Positions 21,210 to 28,780 of a stretch of DNA of 64,000 bases are shown here, piece by piece. Both the position numbers and the translations under genes were made by a program. Position 1 is the stretch's first letter. Each line of letters starts with the position of its first letter. The notes beneath the pieces were generated by a model that was given only the letters and a program-made list of their open reading frames with translations, was not told where the DNA came from and made no database searches. Origin of the DNA: AG25 sp035518815 (lineage in GTDB: Bacteria; Gemmatimonadota; Gemmatimonadetes; Gemmatimonadales; GWC2-71-9); contig DATIXG010000053.1 in NCBI GenBank assembly GCA_035518815.1, positions 16,654-80,653 on the forward strand, written 5' to 3'.

Positions 21210-22097
21210 TCAGGGTGCCTTGGCGCGCCGATCGGCGCCTAGGGTGCGATACGCGACGTCGGGCGGCGCGTCGCCGTTCGGCCAATCATAGATCTTGTCG
21301 GCAAAGTCGGGCCGAGGCTGTGCGTTCACGTAAGAGGCGACGTCGAATGCCTGCTGATCGGTGAGCGACCCGGGGCGATCGAACGGCATGTTCTCCGCAA
21401 TGAAGGCCGCGGCCGTGCGCACGCGCGCCATTCCCGCGCCGATGTTGTAGGACTGCGGTCCCCACAGCGGAGGGGCTGCGGACGTGCCTCCGCCCTCCGG
21501 GCCATGGCATCCGGCGCAGACCACGCGGAATGTCTCGCGACCAGCGGCGGTATCGGCCTTGAAGCTTGCCCAGCGCGCGAGCGGCGACGTGCCGGAGGGA
21601 GGCGGGCCGACCGGAACGCCGCGCGAGAGAAACGCGAAATACGCTACGATATCGCGCATGTCGGGCCCGTCGGGAGCGATGCGGGTGCCGTTCATGCTGC
21701 GACGGAAGCACTCGTTCACTCTATCTTGGATGGACTCGATTGCATTGGAGCGGCTGCGATACTGGGGGTAACGCCCGTACACACCCACCCACGTCCCGCT
21801 CATGCGCCGGCCGCCATCGAGATGGCAGTTCACGCACGACAGGCGGTTGCCCACGTTCGCCGGGAGCGAGTCGCGCGTCGCGACGAGGAGGGCCCGCCCG
21901 CGACGGATCGAGGTGCCGAGGAGGCCGGCGGGAATGGCGGAATCGGGCGGGCCGCGGAGCGCGAGGCGGTCGCCGTTCTGTGCTTGATCGGACGCCTTGA
22001 GCCCGCACGCAACGGCTACCGTGCCGAGGATCGCGCACGCAATCCACGGCAGCGAGCGTCGTATCGCGAGGCGGGACGGCGCGGGCCGGCCTGGCAC
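21210..22097 (-). CDS. Dihaem cytochrome c, TsdA (thiosulfate dehydrogenase)-like
   Basis: Periplasmic or membrane-anchored c-type cytochrome, 295 residues. An N-terminal hydrophobic segment ends in a possible lipobox (AVAC, Cys31). Two haem sites are visible: CVNCH (88-92) and CAGCH (194-198). The first is followed by LDGGRRMSGTWVGVYGRYPQYRSRS, which strongly resembles TsdA, the enzyme joining two thiosulfates to tetrathionate with release of electrons. A cytochrome acceptor gene is not in the window. GTG start at 22097; a TACGTT element 8-13 nt upstream implies a leaderless mRNA. The DsrE-like gene follows on the same strand. Confidence 0.8.
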   Translation of the reverse strand: MPGRPAPSRLAIRRSLPWIACAILGTVAVACGLKASDQAQNGDRLALRGPPDSAIPAGLLGTSIRRGRALLVATRDSLPANVGNRLSCVNCHLDGGRRMSGTWVGVYGRYPQYRSRSNAIESIQDRVNECFRRSMNGTRIAPDGPDMRDIVAYFAFLSRGVPVGPPPSGTSPLARWASFKADTAAGRETFRVVCAGCHGPEGGGTSAAPPLWGPQSYNIGAGMARVRTAAAFIAENMPFDRPGSLTDQQAFDVASYVNAQPRPDFADKIYDWPNGDAPPDVAYRTLGADRRAKAP

Positions 22098-22104
22098 GTT
22101 TGGA

Positions 22105-22110
22105 AACGTA
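22105..22110 (-). promoter_or_regulatory. Putative -10 element of the TsdA-like gene
   Basis: TACGTT on the minus strand (TANNNT) predicts transcription from 22098, one base before the GTG start. No clear -35. Confidence 0.3.
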
Positions 22111-22188
22111 ACCCGAATCCAGGCGGGGCGGCGGGATGCGTGGGGCGCGCCGGGAGGCTACAATCCCCCGGCCCAAAAGGGAGGAACG

Positions 22189-22602
22189 ATGGCCGAGACA
22201 GTCCGGAAGGTCGCCTACTACTACACAACGGCGTCGAACAAGCCCGGTGAAGGAAGCCGTACGCTCGACGCGTTACGCCGCGCGGGGGTCTCTCTGCTCG
22301 CCGTGCACGGCTTCCCGAGTGCGCGGAAGGCGCAGATCGACTTCGTGCCGGTGGATGCCGCCGCGCTGCTCGCGGCCGCCAAGAGCGCCAAGATCAAGTT
22401 GAGCAAGCCCAAGACCGCGTTTCTGATCGAGGGCGACGATCGCATCGGGGCGATGGCGGACGTGATGGGGCGTCTTGCAACGGCGAAGATCAGCGTGACC
22501 GCGGCGACGGGGATCTGCTCGGGGATGGGGCGCTACGGCGCCATCCTGTGGGTGAAGCCCCGCGACGTGGCGAAGGCCGCTGCCGCGCTTGGCGCCGGTT
22601 AG
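22189..22602 (+). CDS. Small ACT-domain-like protein
   Basis: 137 residues, from an ATG preceded by AGGGAGGA. The second half (about 72-137) reads like an ACT regulatory fold: KTAFLIEGDDRIGAMADVMGRLATAKISVTAATGICSGMGRYGAILWV. The first half is a shorter alpha/beta segment starting KVAYYYTTASNKPGEGSRTL. ACT domains bind amino acids or cofactors, but no catalytic partner is fused and the ligand is unknown. The stop codon abuts that of the convergent aldehyde dehydrogenase. Confidence 0.7.
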   Translation: MAETVRKVAYYYTTASNKPGEGSRTLDALRRAGVSLLAVHGFPSARKAQIDFVPVDAAALLAAAKSAKIKLSKPKTAFLIEGDDRIGAMADVMGRLATAKISVTAATGICSGMGRYGAILWVKPRDVAKAAAALGAG

Positions 22603-23967
22603 CTAGGCAACCCAGACGGATTTGACGTTCAGGAACTCCCGGAGGCCGTACTCCGAGAGCTCGCGGCCGTAGCCCGACCGCTTGATCCCCCCGAAGGGGA
22701 GACGTGGATCGGATTTGACGAGCGCGTTGACGAACACCGTCCCGGCTTCGAGCTCGGCGGCGAGTCGTTCGGCGCGGTCGCGGTCCTCGGTCCAGAGCGA
22801 GGCGCCGAGCCCGTACACCGATGCGTTGGCGAGGCGCAGCGCGTCCGCTTCGTCTCGCGCCCGGCTCACCGCCGCCACCGGTCCGAACGTCTCCTCGTCG
22901 AACGCCGGCATCCCGGGAGCGACAGCCGTGACGATCGTCGGCGGATAGAAGGCGCCGCGCCCCTCTCGCACGCGGCCACCGCACACCAGGCGCGCGCCGC
23001 GTTTGAGGGATTCCTCCACCTGGCGGTGCAGCGCGTCGCGGAGATCGAGCCGAGCGAGCGGCCCGACGTCGGTGCCAGGCGCCAGGGGGTCGCCGACGGT
23101 GCGCGCCTGCATCGCCGTCGTGAACCCCTCGAGGAACTGGTCGGCAACCCGCTCGACGACGATGAAGCGTTTGGCGGCGATGCAGCTCTGCCCGCTGTTG
23201 ATCAGGCGCGCTTCAGCCGCCGTCTCCGCCGCGCGGGGGACGTCCGCGTCCTCGAGCACGATGAACGGATCGCTCCCGCCGAGCTCGAGGACCACTTTCT
23301 TCAGCGCGCTGCCGGCGTGCTCGGCGACACTCGCCCCGGCGCGCGGGCTGCCCGTGAGCGTCACGCCCCGAATCCGGGGGTCCGCGATCACCGCTCCGAT
23401 AGCGTCCGGCTCGAGGAAGACGGACGTGAAAACGCCTTCGGGAAATCCCGCGTCGCGGAACAGCTGCTCGAGCTCGAGCGCGCAGCGGGGCACGCCCGGT
23501 GCGTGCTTCAGGATCGCGACGTTGCCGGCAACGAGCGCGGGGGCCGCGAACCGGAAGACCTGCCAGAAGGGGAAATTCCACGGCATGATCGCGAGGACGG
23601 GGCCAAGCGGATCGAGTCGCACGAAGCTGCGTGACGCCTCGGTGGGGTAGTCCTGCGGGGCGAGCCACGCCCCGCTCCGGTCCGCAAAGTACTCGCAGGC
23701 CAGCGCGCATTTCTCGGCCTCCGCCTCTCCCTGCGCAAGCGGCTTGCCCATCTCCAGCGCCATTGTCCGCGCGTAGGCACCTTTCCGCTGACGTAGCAGC
23801 CCGGCCGCTCCGCGCAGCAAGGCCGCCCGTTCCGGGACCGGGCGCCGCCGCCAGTCGCGCGCGGCGGCTTCGGCGCGCGCGAGCACGCGCTCGAGCACGG
23901 CCGGCGGCGTGGGCACGAAGGTCTCGAGAACGTCGCCGGTCGTGGGATTGATCGATTCGAATGGCAT
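22603..23967 (-). CDS. NAD(P)-dependent aldehyde dehydrogenase, succinate-semialdehyde dehydrogenase-like (Sad/YneI type)
   Basis: Oxidises an aldehyde to the acid with NAD(P)+, 454 residues. The motifs are PWNFPFWQVFRFAAPALVAGN (cofactor site), VTLTGSPRAG, the general base Glu in LELGGSDPFIVLEDAD, and the nucleophile Cys in NSGQSCIAAKR. The short N-terminus (FESINPTTG) and the end SGYGRELSEYGLREFLNVKSV match the Sad/YneI subgroup that uses succinate semialdehyde, but the natural substrate is not proven. It begins 8 nt after dinB on the same strand. Confidence 0.9.
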   Translation of the reverse strand: MPFESINPTTGDVLETFVPTPPAVLERVLARAEAAARDWRRRPVPERAALLRGAAGLLRQRKGAYARTMALEMGKPLAQGEAEAEKCALACEYFADRSGAWLAPQDYPTEASRSFVRLDPLGPVLAIMPWNFPFWQVFRFAAPALVAGNVAILKHAPGVPRCALELEQLFRDAGFPEGVFTSVFLEPDAIGAVIADPRIRGVTLTGSPRAGASVAEHAGSALKKVVLELGGSDPFIVLEDADVPRAAETAAEARLINSGQSCIAAKRFIVVERVADQFLEGFTTAMQARTVGDPLAPGTDVGPLARLDLRDALHRQVEESLKRGARLVCGGRVREGRGAFYPPTIVTAVAPGMPAFDEETFGPVAAVSRARDEADALRLANASVYGLGASLWTEDRDRAERLAAELEAGTVFVNALVKSDPRLPFGGIKRSGYGRELSEYGLREFLNVKSVWVA

Positions 23968-23975
23968 ACGGCCTC

Positions 23976-25196
23976 TCAGAGCCGCCCGCGTTTCAGCGCT
24001 TCGGGCCCGAACCGCTCACGCACCCGGTCGACGACCTGTGCGATCGTGCGATCGCGCTCGGTCTCGATGCCCTCCGCATCGGCAACGTCGAGCAGGGACA
24101 GCTGCACGCGGGCGTCCGCGGGCAGGAGCTGCGACAGGGACACGCCGACCAGGCGGGCGGGGACACGGCGCGCGTCCCGCAGCTTGGCGAGCAGCTCGCG
24201 CGCGACCGCATATACGGCTCGGTCGGATTGCACCGGTGCGGGGAGGGTGCGGCTCGCCTGGCGCGTCGTAAAATCGGCATCGCGCAGCTTCACCGTGACC
24301 GTGCGCGCCACGAGGCCGGCCTCGCGGAGATCGGAGGACGCACGATCGGAAAGGCGCAGCAGCTCGGTAGCGAGCCCCGCGTCATCAGCGATGTCATGCG
24401 GAAACGTTTCATCGCGGCTCAACGACTTGGGCAGCTCCCGCGAGTCGACGGAGGAGCCATCGACGCCCCGTACCCGGTCGTACAACCAAACTCCCTCGCG
24501 CTCGCCAAGCCACGCGATCAGTGTCCGCCGGTCATGGGCAAGCACGTCGGCCACGGAGCGCAACCCACGCTCGGCGAGCCTTTGCTGCGCTTTGGGGCCG
24601 ACAAGCGGCAGGTCGGCGAGGGCGAACCGACGCATGAAGTCGCCTTCCGTTCCCGGCTCGACGACCCACACCCCTTTCCCGACCGTCCCAGGCGCGGGCT
24701 TGGCCACGCCAGCCGCCAATTTCGCCACGACCTTGGACGTTCCGCCCCCGATCGACACGGAGAGCTGGGTCTCGGCGAGCACCGCTTCGCGGATGCGGGT
24801 GGCAGTGACGACGAGCGGCTCACCCCCGTAGAGGCGCTCCGTCCCCGTGAGATCGACGTAGAACTCATCGCTCGATGCGCGCTCGACTGCCGGAGTAAAC
24901 CGTGTGAGCACGTCGCCGATCTGCGCGCTCTTCTGGCCACACAGGTCCCACGGCACCTGGGCGACCACGGCCGCGGGGCACAGGCGCAACGCCCGCGCCA
25001 TCGGCATCGCCGAGCGAACGCCGAAGCCGCGGGCCTCGTACGACGCCGACATCACGACGCCGCGCCGTTCCGAGGAGCCACCCACGAGCAGGAGCCGCGC
25101 CCGACCGGCGCCGTCGGGGTCGGCGAGCCGCGCCACGGCCACATAGAAGGCGTCGGCGTCGACGAGGAGGATGCGGCGGTCGGGAGGCGTGCCCAT
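23976..25196 (-). CDS. dinB: DNA polymerase IV (Y family)
   Basis: Error-prone translesion polymerase, 406 residues. Palm residues are visible in LLVDADAFYVAVA (first metal Asp and the steric-gate Tyr) and SSDEFYVDLTG (Asp-Glu pair). The SVSIGGGTSKVVAKLAAGVAKP segment and a helix-hairpin-helix around LPLVGPKAQQRLAERGL follow, and a little-finger domain ends the protein. There is no clear C-terminal clamp-binding motif; QLSLLDV near residue 378 is a possible one. An upstream TAACTT element predicts a nearly leaderless mRNA. Possibly cotranscribed with the aldehyde dehydrogenase. Confidence 0.92.
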   Translation of the reverse strand: MGTPPDRRILLVDADAFYVAVARLADPDGAGRARLLLVGGSSERRGVVMSASYEARGFGVRSAMPMARALRLCPAAVVAQVPWDLCGQKSAQIGDVLTRFTPAVERASSDEFYVDLTGTERLYGGEPLVVTATRIREAVLAETQLSVSIGGGTSKVVAKLAAGVAKPAPGTVGKGVWVVEPGTEGDFMRRFALADLPLVGPKAQQRLAERGLRSVADVLAHDRRTLIAWLGEREGVWLYDRVRGVDGSSVDSRELPKSLSRDETFPHDIADDAGLATELLRLSDRASSDLREAGLVARTVTVKLRDADFTTRQASRTLPAPVQSDRAVYAVARELLAKLRDARRVPARLVGVSLSQLLPADARVQLSLLDVADAEGIETERDRTIAQVVDRVRERFGPEALKRGRL

Positions 25197-25294
25197 GTGC
25201 CGGGAAAGTTAGTGAAGGACCCAACAGACTGGTTTCGCGGTCTCTTCAGAGTGCACGAGGTAGATATGGCTCGAGGCTAGGAAAGGAGAGCACC

Positions 25295-26002
25295 ATGGAC
25301 CGGGGCGGCGGCATGAGTATCGAGATGTGGCTCGCGGAGGACGATCAAGTCGCAGTGCAAAGCGAGCTGCAGCGCAAGGTGTTCGATGAGCTGGCGTGGG
25401 AGCCGGGGCTCGAAGCCCTGGACTTGGGCGTCGCGGTCGACGATCGCGTCGTTACGCTCGCGGGAACGGTGAAGACCTATCCCGAGCGGATGGCGGCGGA
25501 ACGGGCCGCCTGTCGCGTGCACGGGGTGCGCGCCGTCCGCAACCAGATCGCGGTCGTGTTACCGCAATCCGAGCAGCGGAGCGACCGGCAGCTCGCGCGC
25601 ACGGTGGGATGGGCGATCGAGTCCGACACCCGCGTGCCGCGCGGCCGCATCGACGCCACGGTCACCTGCGGATGGGTAGAGCTCGCAGGCGAGGTCGCCT
25701 GGCCGCACGAGCGGCGCGCGGTCGAGGAGACCGTGCAACGGCTGGTCGGGGTCAAGGGCGTCACGAACTTGATCACCATCAAGCCCCCGACGGTCCCCCA
25801 GGACCTGCGGCCCCGCGTGCAGCAAGCACTCGGCCGGATCCCCTCGCTGCACGGCGATCACATCCGGGTGGACGTGACGGATACCACGGTCGTGCTGCAC
25901 GGAAAGGTCCGCTCGCTGAGCGAGCGTGACGAAGCGGTCGACGCGGCGTGGGCGACCGCGGGCGTGACGGCCGTGCGCGACGAGTTGGAGGTGAGCCGCT
26001 AG
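25295..26002 (+). CDS. Triple BON-domain protein
   Basis: 235 residues made of three BON repeats, at about 18-88, 97-161 and 168-233. Each has the pattern of a short helix, then G-x-V/L-G-V-x..R..A....V..V.GV..V.N.I (for example VDDRVVTLAGTVKTYPERMAAERAA). There is no signal peptide, so it is probably cytoplasmic, whereas many BON proteins are periplasmic. Family members bind lipids or help in osmotic stress; no specific role is claimed. GAAAGGAG precedes the ATG. Its stop overlaps that of the convergent EVE gene by 4 nt. Confidence 0.85.
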   Translation: MDRGGGMSIEMWLAEDDQVAVQSELQRKVFDELAWEPGLEALDLGVAVDDRVVTLAGTVKTYPERMAAERAACRVHGVRAVRNQIAVVLPQSEQRSDRQLARTVGWAIESDTRVPRGRIDATVTCGWVELAGEVAWPHERRAVEETVQRLVGVKGVTNLITIKPPTVPQDLRPRVQQALGRIPSLHGDHIRVDVTDTTVVLHGKVRSLSERDEAVDAAWATAGVTAVRDELEVSR

Positions 26003-26415
26003 CGCGGCTCTCCTGCCAGGACCAGCAGTCGTTTCCACTGTGCGGGGGTCGCCGGCACCACCGAGAGGCGACCCATGCGCACGAGCGCCAGGTCCCGGAA
26101 CGCGGCGTCGGCCTTGATGGCGGCGAGCGATACGGGCCGCGCGAGCCGCCCGGTCGCCTTCAGGTCCACCACGACGAGCTTGGGATCTTTCTGTTTGGGG
26201 TCGGGATACGCCCGTGCGGTGACGATCGCCCGGCCCACCACGGCCTTCTCGTCCCCGGTGTGATAGATGAGCACCTCGTCACCCGGCGCCATCTGGCGCA
26301 TGTGCTTGAGCGCGAGGTTGTTCTTGACTCCATCCCAGACGGCGCTTTTCGCCCGCTCGAGCTGATCAAAGCTGTAGGATGACGGCTCCGTTTTGAGAAT
26401 CCAGTAGCTCGGCAT
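25999..26415 (-). CDS. EVE-domain protein
   Basis: 138 residues forming one EVE domain, a PUA-like fold that recognises modified bases in nucleic acids. The N-terminal signature YWILKTEPSSYSFDQL, then WDGVKNNLALKHMRQMAPGDEVLIYHTGDEKAVVG and a Tyr-Pro-Asp-Pro segment are characteristic. Such genes are common near restriction or repair genes, but none specific lies next to it. GGGAGG precedes the ATG. Confidence 0.92.
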   Translation of the reverse strand: MPSYWILKTEPSSYSFDQLERAKSAVWDGVKNNLALKHMRQMAPGDEVLIYHTGDEKAVVGRAIVTARAYPDPKQKDPKLVVVDLKATGRLARPVSLAAIKADAAFRDLALVRMGRLSVVPATPAQWKRLLVLAGEPR

Positions 26416-26524
26416 GCATCCTCCCGATCAGGAACGAGAACGGCTCTTGACGTTACCAGCCGATGGTACGTAGCGTTGTGGGCCTTTTGGGGGTCGCCGG
26501 CAGCCACCTCGTCAGGAGAATATC

Positions 26525-26896
26525 ATGCGGCAGTTCAGACGCTACCCATCCGTCCTCCGGTTGGTCGCGGCGATGCTGCTCGCGGTTCCGCTGTCCGCGT
26601 GCACGCACTGGGTGGCGCTGTCTGACCCCAAGTACATCAGCGACAGCGATCACTCGATGTTCCGGCTGAGCGTCACCGGCGAGCGCACCAAGGTGATTGT
26701 CAAACACCCGAAGATCGAGGGCGACAGCCTCGTCTGGGATCATCATGGCCGGCAGACATTGCCGATGAAGAAGATCAACTACGCCGAGGCGCACCAGATC
26801 GATCCCGTCGCCACCGGCTTCCTCGGCATCGCGACCGCCCTGTTCATCACCGCCTTCATCCTGGTCAACGAAAGCGGCACGTCGATCGGGCTCTAG
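26525..26896 (+). CDS. Putative lipoprotein with C-terminal TM segment, unknown function
   Basis: 123 residues, family not recognised. A hydrophobic N-terminus ends in a lipobox (VPLSAC, Cys26), and a second hydrophobic stretch sits at about 99-114 (FLGIATALFITAFIL). The middle part is charged and beta-like, with the pair HH in WDHHGRQ. Lipid anchor plus C-terminal TM helix is unusual. AGGAG lies a few bases before the ATG. Its stop is 9 nt from that of the convergent phospholipase gene. Confidence 0.6.
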   Translation: MRQFRRYPSVLRLVAAMLLAVPLSACTHWVALSDPKYISDSDHSMFRLSVTGERTKVIVKHPKIEGDSLVWDHHGRQTLPMKKINYAEAHQIDPVATGFLGIATALFITAFILVNESGTSIGL

Positions 26897-26905
26897 CTGC
26901 CCCGT

Positions 26906-28081
26906 CTACGGGCACCGCCCCAGGAAAGGTCCAACGGGCACGTCGATCACCGGTGCACTCGTCCTCGGGTGCGCGAAGTCCAGCTCCTCGCCCAGGTTGT
27001 TCACCGTCGAATCCCGCACCGTCAACGGCTGCAAGTTCCAGCGCCACTCGATCAGCTTGAGGATCGACGCATGGTCGTAGACCGTGCTCGACACATGCTG
27101 ACGCCGGGCGAAGGGTGAGATCAGCAGAGTGGGGACGCGAAATCCCCGCAGCCCGTCGACGTTGCCAGCCGCCAGCTCGCCCGGCGGAATCGGGGCGACC
27201 GGTGGCGGCACATGATCGAAGAACCCTCCCCATTCGTCGAACGTGATGATCAGCAACGACGAGCTCCATTGGGAACTCGAGGTCACCGCCTGGTAGATGC
27301 TCGCGAGAAAGGCTTCCGCGCGCTGAATGTCTGAGAAGGGGTGATACGAGTCGCTGTACGGGCGCCCGTAGTCGGGGTCGACGTAGGCGACTTGGGGCAG
27401 CTTGCCGGTCGCCGCGTCCGAGAAGAATGACGTGAGCGGTTGAGCGACCGCGGCGTACGTCGTGCCCCATTGGGACGCCGTCACAAACGTGTACCCGTAG
27501 TTCTTCCCCGAGACCCCGGCGGCGGCAAAGCGGTCCCAGATCGCCGGCAGCGTGGTGATCGGCTGCGTGTTGGAGAGCCGGTCGGTTTGTCCCGCCTGCA
27601 GGATCAGGCGGTTGGGATTGGTGGGGCCGAGGAGCGGCGCGAAGTATCGGTCCAGCACGGTCCATTCCGGTGCGGCCTTCCCGAGAAAGGGAAGGTCCGA
27701 CGCCACGTAGTACCCGATCGCGAACACGTCGTTGGTGCCGGCGCGCAGCCAGCCGTCCGCCGCGCCGCCATTGTACTCGACGCGTGCTCCTTCGAACGAG
27801 TGATCCGGGTCGTTGAAGCCGCAGCCCTGAAAGTCGGTCAGGTGGTGGGTCGGGTGTGGATTGCCGGCGGTATCGGTGTAGATGAGACCAGCTTGTTTGC
27901 CGTCCGCCCCGGGGAGCCATCCGAGCAGGTGGTCGAACGAGCGATTCTCCATCGTCACGATGATGATGTGCTCGAGACCGCTGTCCTCGGGGCGCACCGA
28001 CGCCAGCGAGTCCGTGAGGTCGGAGCAGGCCAGCAGCGAGGCGCTGAGGGCGCCCGCGAGCACGCGCCAGGTCTTCGACAT
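26906..28081 (-). CDS. Phospholipase C / acid phosphatase family lipoprotein (alkaline-phosphatase superfamily)
   Basis: Exported phosphoesterase, 391 residues. A lipobox (SLLAC, Cys19) follows a short hydrophobic stretch. Motifs of the PLC/AcpA phosphoesterase family: IIIVTMENRSFDHLLGWLPG (metal and catalytic region), LDRYFAPLLGPTNPNRL, YVDPDYG, and TFDEWGGFFDHVPPP near 290. The family cleaves phospholipid head groups or phosphate esters; this one is shorter than two-domain haemolytic PLCs and lacks their C-terminal repeats. A CATCTT element predicts transcription from the ATG itself. Confidence 0.85.
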   Translation of the reverse strand: MSKTWRVLAGALSASLLACSDLTDSLASVRPEDSGLEHIIIVTMENRSFDHLLGWLPGADGKQAGLIYTDTAGNPHPTHHLTDFQGCGFNDPDHSFEGARVEYNGGAADGWLRAGTNDVFAIGYYVASDLPFLGKAAPEWTVLDRYFAPLLGPTNPNRLILQAGQTDRLSNTQPITTLPAIWDRFAAAGVSGKNYGYTFVTASQWGTTYAAVAQPLTSFFSDAATGKLPQVAYVDPDYGRPYSDSYHPFSDIQRAEAFLASIYQAVTSSSQWSSSLLIITFDEWGGFFDHVPPPVAPIPPGELAAGNVDGLRGFRVPTLLISPFARRQHVSSTVYDHASILKLIEWRWNLQPLTVRDSTVNNLGEELDFAHPRTSAPVIDVPVGPFLGRCP

Positions 28082-28114
28082 TCGGTGAAGATGTGACGGC
28101 GCCGTGCAGCGGCG

Positions 28115-28780
28115 CTAGAGGATGCCCCGCGCCCACGCATCCAGCGCCCCTACCAGCTCCTCCAGGACGTCGCCGGCCGTCTTCCCCGCGCGCTTCGGCA
28201 CCTTGAAGGAATGGTCTCCCCCGTCCACCAGATGCAGCGTCGCCCGCTCGCCGAGGCCGGCGATCACTTGCCGCGTCAGCGCGAGCTCGGCGAACTCGTC
28301 CCGCGTTCCTTGCAGGAACAACATCGGCACTCGCACGCGGTCCAGATGCTCGGCGCGAGCGATGCCGGGTCTGCCGGGGGGATGCAGGGGAAATCCCAGG
28401 AACGCGAGGCCGCGCACGCCGGGTAGAGGATCCTCTGCTTGCGCGGTGGACGTCATCCGCCCGCCGAACGACTTTCCTCCGGCCACAAGCGGGAGCCCGG
28501 GCACTGCGCGCGCGGCTTCTGTGACGGCTGCACGCACCGTTGCCACCGCGACTGCCGGGAGATCGGGCCGGCGCGCGCGGCGCTCCATGTAGGGAAACTG
28601 ATACCGCAGCGTGGCGACCCCGCGCGCCGCCAGGCGCTGCGCGATGCCCTCGAGAAACGGATGCCGCATCCCCGCACCCGCGCCGTGGGCCAGGACGTAG
28701 ACCCATCGCGCGTCGGGCGGCAGGACGAGGAGCGCGGACACGGTTCCCGCCGTCCCCCCGACGTCGATCGTGAGGTCCAC
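28115..28780 (-). CDS. Alpha/beta hydrolase, KANL3/Tex30-like
   Basis: 221-residue hydrolase of the dienelactone-hydrolase-like group. The nucleophile Ser is in GGKSFGGRM, the Asp in LQGTRDEF and the His in DGGDHSF. The N-terminal VYVLAHGAGAGMRHPF is the oxyanion segment shared with KANL3/Tex30 proteins, whose substrates are unknown. The GTG start at 28780 shares one base with the TAG of ligD, so the two are translationally coupled. Confidence 0.88.
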   Translation of the reverse strand: MDLTIDVGGTAGTVSALLVLPPDARWVYVLAHGAGAGMRHPFLEGIAQRLAARGVATLRYQFPYMERRARRPDLPAVAVATVRAAVTEAARAVPGLPLVAGGKSFGGRMTSTAQAEDPLPGVRGLAFLGFPLHPPGRPGIARAEHLDRVRVPMLFLQGTRDEFAELALTRQVIAGLGERATLHLVDGGDHSFKVPKRAGKTAGDVLEELVGALDAWARGIL

